A stretch of DNA of 11,837 nucleotides, from NCBI GenBank assembly GCA_002291845.1, contig DBAU01000087.1:1-11837 (forward strand). Direction: 5' to 3'. Under the pieces are notes generated by a model. The model searched no databases and had not been told where the DNA came from. It worked only from the letters and a program-made list of their open reading frames with translations. Position 1 is the first letter of the stretch; the number at the start of each line of letters is the position of its first letter. The stretch comes from Alphaproteobacteria bacterium UBA1002. GTDB taxonomy: Bacteria; Pseudomonadota; Alphaproteobacteria; Rickettsiales; UBA998. A program made the position numbers and the translations under genes. Shown here piece after piece: positions 6,689 through 11,837 of the stretch.

Positions 6689-7210
6689 ATGTACCCATCA
6701 CAGAACGGTGAACGTTCGAACCACTCCGAGGCGCACCAGCGTCTTCTCTCCATCCACGGTGCCGCAAGTGCGGCGGTGGTGGCAGTTAATCGTCTGTCTT
6801 CGATTCTTCCTCTGGCGAATCATAGCCACACACAAGAGTTGGAAGCGGCCAGCGAACGTCTGGCGGGTAGTTTGCGTCGTCTGGAAGATGCCGTGACGCG
6901 CATGTTGCAGGTGAATGTAGAGAATGCAGGGAAATTGCTCACCCGCAATGAACAACAAGACGAAAAGTGGCAAAAACGTTATCACGCAGTGGAGCGTGAG
7001 CGGGATTCGTTGCAGGAAATGCTGGTTGCTTTGAAAGACCGCTACGAAAAGCTGCAAACGGCCTACCATGAGCGTCAGCATGCTTTCGATTTGAAAGTGC
7101 TTGAGTATGAGGCGTTGCAGCTTCGCCATTTGGAAGCCCGTCAGCGGCTGGATCAGTCACTGGTGCTCCTCGATTCATTGATTGGCCCGTCAGAGGAGCC
7201 TTCAACATGA
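6689..7210 (+). CDS. Coiled-coil protein encoded immediately upstream of zapA
   Basis: I do not recognise a named family. The 173-residue product has no signal peptide or membrane segment, so it is cytoplasmic. Residues 1-47 look irregular; from about 48 to 160 the chain is one long amphipathic helix rich in Glu, Arg, Gln and Leu (ELEAASERLAGSLRRLEDAV, then ERERDSLQEMLVALKDRYEK). It ends in RLDQSLVLLDSLIG. Alphaproteobacteria often carry a short coiled-coil gene (DUF4164) in front of zapA; this one sits in that place but is longer, and the homology is only suggested. ATG 6689 was chosen over an upstream GTG (6677) because GGGAG stands 5 nt before it. The stop overlaps the zapA start (ATGA), so the two are translationally coupled, which suggests a role with ZapA at the Z-ring. 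Function is inference from position and coil structure. Confidence 0.8.
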   Translation: MYPSQNGERSNHSEAHQRLLSIHGAASAAVVAVNRLSSILPLANHSHTQELEAASERLAGSLRRLEDAVTRMLQVNVENAGKLLTRNEQQDEKWQKRYHAVERERDSLQEMLVALKDRYEKLQTAYHERQHAFDLKVLEYEALQLRHLEARQRLDQSLVLLDSLIGPSEEPST

Positions 7211-7581
7211 AACAGGTAGATATTCGCATTGGCTTTCATACGTACACGCTAGCATGTGCCGAAGGGCAGGAAGGCCATCTGCAACAGCTTGCAGACGAAA
7301 TCGACATGCGCGCCCGACAGATTAAAGAAAAATCTCCCCGTGCCAGTGAATCGATGGTGCTGGTCATGACAGCGCTCATGCTGGCAGATGAGCTTTATGA
7401 GGCGCGCCAGGAGGCGGGAATGTTACATGAGAAGCTGGCAATGGGCGTCACGTTAGGCGCCCATGGGGAGGGTATTCCGCCCATACCCAGCGCCGGAGTG
7501 GTTGCACGTAACCTCACCATGGCAATGAACGAGATCGCCGACCAGCTGGACGCCATTGTGGCGACGGTTGAAAAGCGCTGA
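7207..7581 (+). CDS. zapA: Cell division protein ZapA
   Basis: ZapA binds FtsZ and cross-links its filaments at the division site. The 124-residue product has the family N-terminal domain: MKQVDIRIGFHTYTLACAEG (1-20), then HLQQLADEIDMRARQIKEKS (24-43), followed by the helix SMVLVMTALMLADELYEARQ (49-68). A Gly/Pro break (83-96) and a C-terminal helix (about 97-122) complete it; a coiled C-terminal helix for tetramer formation is usual. GAGGAG lies 8 nt before the ATG, within the end of the upstream coiled-coil gene. The final codons (VEKR) contain the -35 box of the downstream 6S RNA promoter. The arrangement zapA then 6S RNA is conserved in many proteobacteria and supports both calls. Confidence 0.94.
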   Translation: MKQVDIRIGFHTYTLACAEGQEGHLQQLADEIDMRARQIKEKSPRASESMVLVMTALMLADELYEARQEAGMLHEKLAMGVTLGAHGEGIPPIPSAGVVARNLTMAMNEIADQLDAIVATVEKR

Positions 7582-7596
7582 GAACTTAACTATATT
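7568..7596 (+). promoter_or_regulatory. Promoter of the 6S RNA, overlapping the end of zapA
   Basis: TTGAAA (7568-7573) within the last zapA codons, a 17-nt spacer, then TATATT (7591-7596). The expected start, about 7602-7603, coincides with the first base of the RNA's closing stem. A strong sigma70-type match, so 6S can be made independently of zapA. Confidence 0.75.
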
Positions 7597-7602
7597 CATA
7601 AA

Positions 7603-7752
7603 ACTGCCCGGTGCGTGAGACAACTTTGTCCCTTGGGCCGATACTTACTTGCATGGGAGCTGTCCCTCACCGAGGCCCTGGCTTTGGTGATATGGCACCC
7701 ACCTGAACAAACGGGCCACATGCGGCTTGTATTGTCCACGGCCAGGGCGGTG
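7603..7752 (+). ncRNA. ssrS: 6S RNA
   Basis: 6S RNA imitates an open promoter and holds the housekeeping RNA polymerase in stationary phase. The call rests on place (directly after zapA), size (about 150 nt) and fold. The closing stem ACTGCCCGG (7603-7611) pairs with CCAGGGCGGT (7742-7751, one bulged A). A second stem GTG-A-GACAA (7615-7623) pairs with TTGTC-CAC (7732-7739). A distal stem TCACC (7667-7671) pairs with GGTGA (7686-7690). The stretch GGGCCGATACTT (about 7635-7646) resembles the GAGCCGATATTT of E. coli 6S. Ends are estimates from the stem and promoter; the mature RNA may differ by several bases. It is transcribed from its own promoter and ends at the hairpin terminator at 7757-7794. 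Confidence 0.85.
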
Positions 7753-7756
7753 ACAT

Positions 7757-7794
7757 AAAAAAAGGGGCGTCCGTAAAAGACGCCCCCTTTTTTT
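7757..7794. terminator. Bidirectional intrinsic terminator between 6S RNA and the OmpA-like gene
   Basis: An 8-bp GC stem GGGGCGTC (7764-7771)/GACGCCCC (7779-7786) with a 7-nt loop, flanked by seven A's (7757-7763) and seven T's (7788-7794). It has a U-run on either strand and so can end both the plus-strand 6S transcript and the minus-strand OmpA-like transcript, whose stop is at 7808-7810. Confidence 0.9.
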
Positions 7795-7807
7795 AATTTT
7801 AAGAAGC

Positions 7808-8407
7808 TTATTGCTGATACTTAAACTGAACTTCTACGCGGCGATCCCCGGCGAGGCAGTTGATTTTCTCGGCGCGCTTCATGCCATCGCATTGTGTGGT
7901 GCTGGTCACGGCGCCCAAACCTTCCACGGCGGCAACCGAGGTAGGTATGCTCAACTTGGTGTCGAGATATTGCTTCACGGCTGTGGCGCGGCGTTGTGAA
8001 AGCTTCACGTTGTAGTCGGAGTTACCGATTTTATCGGCATAACCAACCACGCTGGCACTAACGATGCCTTTGGAAGCGGCAACTTCTGCAGACAGAGCAT
8101 CCAGTTTCGTTGAGGCTTCAGCTGTCAGGCTGGCATCGTCAAAGTTAAAGTAAACAGTGCGCTCATCCTGGCTGATAACCGGAGCAGGCGGAGGCGGAGG
8201 AGCCTGTACAACGGGAGCCGGTGCCGGTTGCTTTGGAGCGCAAATATCGTCAGCGGATTGCCACTTGGTGCGTACGCAGTTCCCGAAAGTGTTGGTTACC
8301 GTGTTTTCACGGTTGTCGTTCACGACTTCCTGTGCTGTGCCGCCCGCCATGGCAGAACCAGCACAAAGCGTAATCGCGGTGAGCGCGGTGAAGAAAAAAT
8401 GACGCAT
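7808..8407 (-). CDS. OmpA-family peptidoglycan-binding envelope protein (no barrel)
   Basis: 199 residues. A signal peptide (1-21, cleavage after SAMA) leads to a short conserved segment with NCVRTKWQSADDICAPK (43-59) whose C44 and C56 probably form a disulfide. A Pro/Ala linker (60-78) follows, then an OmpA C-terminal domain (83-199): TVYFNFDDASLTAEA, VVGYADKIG with D125, and NVKLSQRRATAVKQYL with R140; the Asp and Arg are the usual diaminopimelate-binding pair. C173 and C184 may form a second disulfide. There is no eight-strand barrel, so it is probably periplasmic or loosely outer-membrane attached; no lipobox is seen. The ribosome site AGGGA lies 8 nt before ATG 8407. It follows dsbA by 121 nt but has its own promoter candidate and terminator. 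The domain is certain; role in linking envelope to cell wall is inferred. Confidence 0.93.
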   Translation of the reverse strand: MRHFFFTALTAITLCAGSAMAGGTAQEVVNDNRENTVTNTFGNCVRTKWQSADDICAPKQPAPAPVVQAPPPPPAPVISQDERTVYFNFDDASLTAEASTKLDALSAEVAASKGIVSASVVGYADKIGNSDYNVKLSQRRATAVKQYLDTKLSIPTSVAAVEGLGAVTSTTQCDGMKRAEKINCLAGDRRVEVQFKYQQ

Positions 8408-8438
8408 GGTGAATATCCCTGAAGTAAATTGTTCCTAC

Positions 8439-8467
8439 GAGATAACCAATACGAAAGTTAATTACAA
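8439..8467 (-). promoter_or_regulatory. Promoter candidate for the OmpA-like gene
   Basis: Minus strand: TTGTAA (8462-8467), a 17-nt spacer, then TATCTC (8439-8444). The predicted leader is about 25 nt and includes the AGGGA ribosome site. The -35 sits within the inverted repeat at 8457-8477. Confidence 0.5.
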
Positions 8468-8477
8468 TCGAATTAAC
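8457..8477. repeat. Inverted repeat GTTAATT-N7-AATTAAC over the -35 of the OmpA-like gene
   Basis: Perfect 7-bp arms with a 7-nt spacer covering the -35 candidate. It has the same AATT-N7-AATT core geometry as the repeat at 3162-3182. A candidate operator, judged by position and symmetry only. Confidence 0.4.
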
Positions 8478-8495
8478 GCGCACACCTCTGCGCGC
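8478..8495 (-). terminator. Weak hairpin after dsbA-like gene
   Basis: Minus strand GCGCGCA-GAGG-TGTGCGC, a 7-bp stem with one G-U pair, followed by GTTAATT rather than a clean U-run. It may attenuate read-through from the upstream protease/DsbA pair into the OmpA-like gene. Its location directly beside the ompA-like promoter supports this, but the tail is poor. Confidence 0.35.
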
Positions 8496-8528
8496 ATTCC
8501 ACCCGTTGAGCCCCTGAAAAACCCCGGA

Positions 8529-9272
8529 TTAGCGTTTGGACTGAGCGGAGACTTTTGTGCTTAGGGTTTCAAAATCAAGTGCATGCGGCACAACCTCGTC
8601 ACCTACAATCAGGGTTGGTGTGCCACGTAACCCCAGCTTTTCACCCAAACCCAGATTGCGCGCAATGGCGGCTTTAATATCGTCTTTTTCGGCTCTGGCG
8701 CGAACCGCTTTGGGGTCGTAGCCGGCATTGGTTAATGCGGCATCAATTTTATTGGCATCCAGACGGCCCGGCTCTCTCATCAGCGTGGAGTGGAAAGCGA
8801 AATATTTGTCAGCGTCGAGCTGGTTGGCGGCAATTGCGATAGCGGCGAGCTCATGTGATTGCGCACCGAAGATGGGAAATTCTTTTATTAAAAGTCGCAC
8901 TTTTCCCTTCTGTTCTTTTAACAGGCGATCAATCGCATTGAACATGAATTTGCAAGCAGAGCAGTTGTAATCAGAGAATTCAACAATCGTGACGGCTGCG
9001 TTTTTGGGGCCCACTGATGGGGTAAATGCATCTGAGTAGACCACCTGCGTATTCTCTTTCACCACTTTGGCGGCTTCGGCAGACGCTTTTTCCATTTCCT
9101 GGCGCTGCATGCCCTCCAGCGCGTCGACAATCACCTGCGGGTTATCAAGCAGATATTGGCGAATCAGCCCATCCAGCTCGCCCCGCGTCACGGCTTTGTT
9201 GCGAGTGGCATCTGCGGTTGCGGCAGAAGAAAATGTTACACAAAGGGCTAGAAAAAGGATGGTTAAGCGCAT
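8529..9272 (-). CDS. Periplasmic DsbA-family thiol-disulfide protein (ScsC/Com1-like)
   Basis: Thioredoxin-fold oxidoreductase that forms or rearranges disulfides in exported proteins. Of 247 residues, 1-20 are a signal peptide (ILFLALCVTFSSAATA). Residues 28-57 (TRGELDGLIRQYLLDNPQVI and on) resemble the ScsC N-terminal helix used for oligomerisation, followed by a charged helix to about 75. The DsbA domain starts near 92 with TIVEFSDYNCSACK, active-site C104-S-A-C107, has KEFPIFGAQSHELAA and the cis-proline loop RGTPTLIVGD (P219). This places it with ScsC/Com1-type proteins, which are often isomerases, rather than classical DsbA. The frame is open upstream to 9380, but ATG 9272 was chosen because GAGG precedes it and the signal peptide starts there. 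It lies 25 nt after the M48 protease gene, probably one operon. Oxidase or isomerase activity cannot be told from sequence alone. Confidence 0.92.
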   Translation of the reverse strand: MRLTILFLALCVTFSSAATADATRNKAVTRGELDGLIRQYLLDNPQVIVDALEGMQRQEMEKASAEAAKVVKENTQVVYSDAFTPSVGPKNAAVTIVEFSDYNCSACKFMFNAIDRLLKEQKGKVRLLIKEFPIFGAQSHELAAIAIAANQLDADKYFAFHSTLMREPGRLDANKIDAALTNAGYDPKAVRARAEKDDIKAAIARNLGLGEKLGLRGTPTLIVGDEVVPHALDFETLSTKVSAQSKR

Positions 9273-9297
9273 GTTGCCTCGTCTCATAATATGGTTT

Positions 9298-10677
9298 TCA
9301 GCGTGACAGAAAACCCTGAGGCTGACCAGAAAAAAATGGTCCGGACTGATCGGCTTTTTCACGTTCCCGTCGAATAGCAAAACGCTTTATGTCCTGCGCT
9401 CGTAAATAGGCAGGGCTGCCTGAGGGAAGCTTCTCAATCGCCAAAGCGGCCTGTATGCGCATTGCATCTGTATCATCACGCATGGCGGCCTCTTCGGCGA
9501 GCGCTAAATGCGCTTTTCCCTGCACGCCCTGTTTTCCATAGGCTTCGGCAAGCAAGCGCCAGCTGCTATTATAGCTGGGGTCTTGCTGGCTGGATTGCTC
9601 GAGTAAGGCAATGGCTTCTTTTTGAAGAGTGTCACTGCTCGGTTTGGCCAGGAGCGTCCGGGCATAATCAGCGCGTAGTAGCGCAGAGGTGGGCTGCAGT
9701 TTGCTGGCTTCACGGTATGCCGTACGTGCTTCCTCGATGCGACCTGTTTCAAACAGCATCTGGCCTTTAAGCTCATGAAAATAGGCATCACTCGGTGACT
9801 CAGCGATCAATCCGTCAATAAGTGGCAGCGCTTTGTTCATATCAGATGAACGATAAAAACTGACTGCACGGGCATAACGTGCCGGCACGCTATCATCCAT
9901 GTAGCGGGACAGAACCTGATTCTGCGGACGCATAAAGCCATAAAGCTTGGCTTGCATACGTTGGTGTCGGATTTGATCTAACTCAGGTAACTTAGCATCT
10001 CGGAAGGGCGACTGCGACGCCTGCCCCCGAATGCTGCTGATCCGCTCACGGGTGAGGGGGTGGGTGAGGGTATAGGGGTCTGGCGAGCCAAGATAACGTT
10101 TCTCTTCACGGCGTAGTCGCTCAAACATATCGAGCATGCCTTCCGGGCTGACGCCGATTTGATTTAAATAACTAAGGCCTGCTTGATCTGCGGATTGTTC
10201 ATTGCTGCGCGAGAAGGCAAGTAAACTGCGCATGGCGGCATGCGGTCCCGCAGAGAGAATCGCAGCACCCGCATCGCCGGCACCGCTGGCCGCTGCTGCC
10301 GCACCAAGCACATAGGCAATCACCGCGCCAACTTGTGCTTTTGCCACCTGTTCTGATCCCCGTGCTAAATGGCCACCGGCGATATGCCCGGTTTCATGCG
10401 CAATGACCCCAATCAGCATTTCAGGGGTATCGGTAGCCAGTAGCAACCCGGTATGAAAAAAGATGTTACTGCCACCCGCAACAAACGCATTGATGCTATC
10501 TTCGCTGATAATAAAAATACGTACCGCACTTGGATCCAGCTCTGCCGCTTTCCAAACGGGCGTAGAGAGATCGCGCAGATACGCCTCGATCTCCGCATCA
10601 CGGATCAGGCCGCTAGCCTGCGCCGTCGAAGCAAAGGCCATCAGCGCAATGGCCAGCATCAAAAGAAGATGTTTCAC
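9298..10677 (-). CDS. Periplasmic M48 zinc metalloprotease with TPR repeats (BepA-like)
   Basis: BepA-type proteases degrade or help fold misassembled outer-membrane proteins such as the LPS transporter LptD. With start GTG 10677 the product has 459 residues: signal peptide 1-21 (HLLLMLAIALMAF, cleavage after AQA), peptidase domain about 25-215 with zinc motif HETGH (94-98) and third ligand E160 in SNEQSADQAGL, plus the regulatory-type HPLTRERI (206-213). A tail of TPR-like helices runs from about 264 to 400 (for example DAYFHELKGQMLFETGRIEE). The start is uncertain: a TTG at 10719 has a good GGAGG 7 nt upstream and would add 14 residues, but GTG 10677 gives a cleaner signal peptide. It is the first gene before the DsbA-like gene; disulfide-bonded outer-membrane proteins would be a shared client. 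The family is confident; the exact substrate is unknown. Confidence 0.92.
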   Translation of the reverse strand: MKHLLLMLAIALMAFASTAQASGLIRDAEIEAYLRDLSTPVWKAAELDPSAVRIFIISEDSINAFVAGGSNIFFHTGLLLATDTPEMLIGVIAHETGHIAGGHLARGSEQVAKAQVGAVIAYVLGAAAAASGAGDAGAAILSAGPHAAMRSLLAFSRSNEQSADQAGLSYLNQIGVSPEGMLDMFERLRREEKRYLGSPDPYTLTHPLTRERISSIRGQASQSPFRDAKLPELDQIRHQRMQAKLYGFMRPQNQVLSRYMDDSVPARYARAVSFYRSSDMNKALPLIDGLIAESPSDAYFHELKGQMLFETGRIEEARTAYREASKLQPTSALLRADYARTLLAKPSSDTLQKEAIALLEQSSQQDPSYNSSWRLLAEAYGKQGVQGKAHLALAEEAAMRDDTDAMRIQAALAIEKLPSGSPAYLRAQDIKRFAIRREREKADQSGPFFSGQPQGFLSR

Positions 10678-10830
10678 ACTCTCTATATGACTCTGAACGA
10701 ATAGGATTTCCAGTGGCAAGCGCAACCCTCCATGTAAAGGGCAAAACGTAATGGCTGTATGGAAAGCAATTGTTATCCGAATGATTTTCAGGCATATGCA
10801 TGGCGTAATCGCCGATGTGTAAGTTGATTT
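10678..10830. other. Divergent intergenic region between M48 protease and aminotransferase
   Basis: About 150 bp without a convincing gene. On the plus strand TTGTTA (10770-10775), 17 nt, CATATG (10793-10798) is a weak promoter candidate for the aminotransferase. On the minus strand a GGAGG at about 10727-10731 could be the ribosome site for a TTG start of the protease. No clear inverted repeat was found. Confidence 0.45.
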
Positions 10831-11837
10831 ATGCTAAAAAAAACTGCCGCCATGCGTGCTCAGGTTGCGCCATTTGAGGCGATGGAAGCGTTTCGCGAGG
10901 CAACCGAGTTGGCTGCACAGGGACATGATATCATCCATCTTTCGGTTGGCCAGCCGGGAAGAACAGTCCCTCCCAAGGTCATGGAGGCTGTCAGCCACGC
11001 CATGCGCCATGATGCGCTGGGGTACACGGAAGCAAAAGGTCTACCCGCGCTGCGACAACGGATCTCCGGGTTTTATAAAACGCGCTACCGAGTGGATGTT
11101 CCCATAGAGCGCATTTTTATCACCGTGGGTTCCTCCGGCGCGACGCTTTTGGCTCTGATGGCTGCCTTCGATCCGGGAGCCTCGGTGGCACTGGCGCGCC
11201 CATGTTATCCAGCCTATCCCAACATGCTCAAGGCTACGGGCTTACAAACGATCTTCGTTGATACGCAGGAAGATACAGCCTTTCAGCCGCGCGTGGCGCA
11301 TCTGGAAGCGCTGGAGGCAAAACCAGACGGGCTGATTATCGCCAGCCCATCCAATCCGGTAGGAGGAATGCTTCCCCCGACAGAGCTGGAGGCCTTACTG
11401 CGCTGGTGCGAGGCGGCGGGCACTGGGGTGATTTCCGATGAGATCTATCACGGAGTAACTTACGGTGTGGTGGAAGCACAAACGGCCCTACGCTACAGCC
11501 AAGAAGCCTTTGTGGTGAATAGCTTCTCCAAATATTACCTGCTGCCCGGATGGCGGCTCGGCTGGGCGGTGGTCCCGGAGCGTTATGCCCGCAGCTTTGA
11601 GTCACTGCAGCAAAGCCTCTTCATTTCACCGCCTGCGGTTTCTCAGGTCGCGGCGCTGCAGGTGTTCGATCATCTGGCGGTACTTGACGAAGCGGTCGCG
11701 CAATACGCCGCGAACCGCGAGAAGCTGATGGCCGCTCTGCGTGGCGTTGGCATGCGTGGTCTGCGCCATGCGGAGGGGGCGTTCTACCTCTATGCGAATG
11801 TGTCGGCGCTCACCAATGACAGCCGCGATTTCTGCCG
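10831..11837 (+). CDS. PLP-dependent class I/II aminotransferase, C-terminus cut by window edge
   Basis: Fold-type I aminotransferase that moves an amino group from an amino acid to a 2-oxo acid through pyridoxal phosphate. 335 codons are present and the frame is open at the right edge; the family is usually about 390 residues. Visible motifs: N-terminal HLSVGQPGRTVPPKV (36-50), GYTEAKGLPALRQ (64-76), SPSNPVGG (172-179) with N175, SDEIYHG (202-208) with D203 and Y206, the PLP lysine K234 in SFSKYYLLPGWRLGW, and R242. The SFSKY-x3-PGWRLGW form has LLP where many relatives have SMT. ATG 10831 was chosen because it gives the longest frame; its ribosome site is weak (TAAG), and ATG 10852 is an alternative. 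It is divergent from the M48 protease. Substrate (aspartate, alanine, aromatic or other) cannot be decided. Confidence 0.93.
   Translation, partial: MLKKTAAMRAQVAPFEAMEAFREATELAAQGHDIIHLSVGQPGRTVPPKVMEAVSHAMRHDALGYTEAKGLPALRQRISGFYKTRYRVDVPIERIFITVGSSGATLLALMAAFDPGASVALARPCYPAYPNMLKATGLQTIFVDTQEDTAFQPRVAHLEALEAKPDGLIIASPSNPVGGMLPPTELEALLRWCEAAGTGVISDEIYHGVTYGVVEAQTALRYSQEAFVVNSFSKYYLLPGWRLGWAVVPERYARSFESLQQSLFISPPAVSQVAALQVFDHLAVLDEAVAQYAANREKLMAALRGVGMRGLRHAEGAFYLYANVSALTNDSRDFC

Noticed and set aside
6698..7129. Open frame of 143 codons on the minus strand opposite the coiled-coil gene
   Set aside because: The opposite strand has a good ribosome site, a coherent coiled coil and a 4-nt overlap with zapA. 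The antisense product has no recognisable domain.
7808..8407. Lipoprotein reading of the OmpA-like signal peptide
   Set aside because: The cysteine in ITLCAGSAMA is not in a lipobox (needs Leu-x-Ala/Gly-Cys) and a normal AMA cleavage site follows.
10680..10736. Tiny minus-strand frame starting ATG GAG GGT before the M48 protease, possible leader peptide
   Set aside because: About 16 codons, no own ribosome site, and its start region is better explained as the GGAGG site for the protease.

Overview
The window reads as a stretch of ordinary core chromosome from an alphaproteobacterium of intermediate GC content. The evidence is a PopZ (DUF2497) protein encoded beside tolC and a pcm-like methyltransferase, a zapA gene followed directly by a 6S RNA, and a transketolase-gap pair. 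A deep-branching or Rhodospirillales-like lineage is possible, but no species can be named from this sequence. No transposase, phage gene, CRISPR array or defence cassette is visible.

Left part, minus strand, read right to left: pcm-like methyltransferase, tolC and popZ form a compact operon (pcm stop and tolC start overlap; 34 nt between tolC and popZ). Downstream lies the 5' end of a proline-rich secreted protein that runs off the left edge. A plus-strand tRNA-Cys(GCA) with encoded CCA sits alone between pcm and gap.

Middle, minus strand: transketolase and glyceraldehyde-3-phosphate dehydrogenase overlap by 4 nt and form a carbohydrate-metabolism operon. The GAPDH carries residues associated with NADP use. 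Its promoter region is divergent from a plus-strand cell-division pair (coiled-coil protein plus ZapA, 4-nt overlap) and holds several perfect inverted repeats.

After zapA comes a 6S RNA gene with its own promoter, whose -35 box lies inside the last codons of zapA. It ends at a strong two-way terminator shared with a convergent OmpA-like gene.

Right part, minus strand: a periplasmic BepA-like M48 metalloprotease with TPRs, a ScsC/DsbA-type thiol-disulfide protein and an OmpA-family peptidoglycan-binding protein, in that order. All three concern cell-envelope quality control. A divergent class I/II aminotransferase starts at the right end and is cut by the window edge.

I do not see a clearly undescribed system. 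The points most worth a second look are the NADP-type signature of the GAPDH, the non-canonical substrate motif of the PCMT homologue, and the inverted repeats over the tkt, pcm and ompA promoters.
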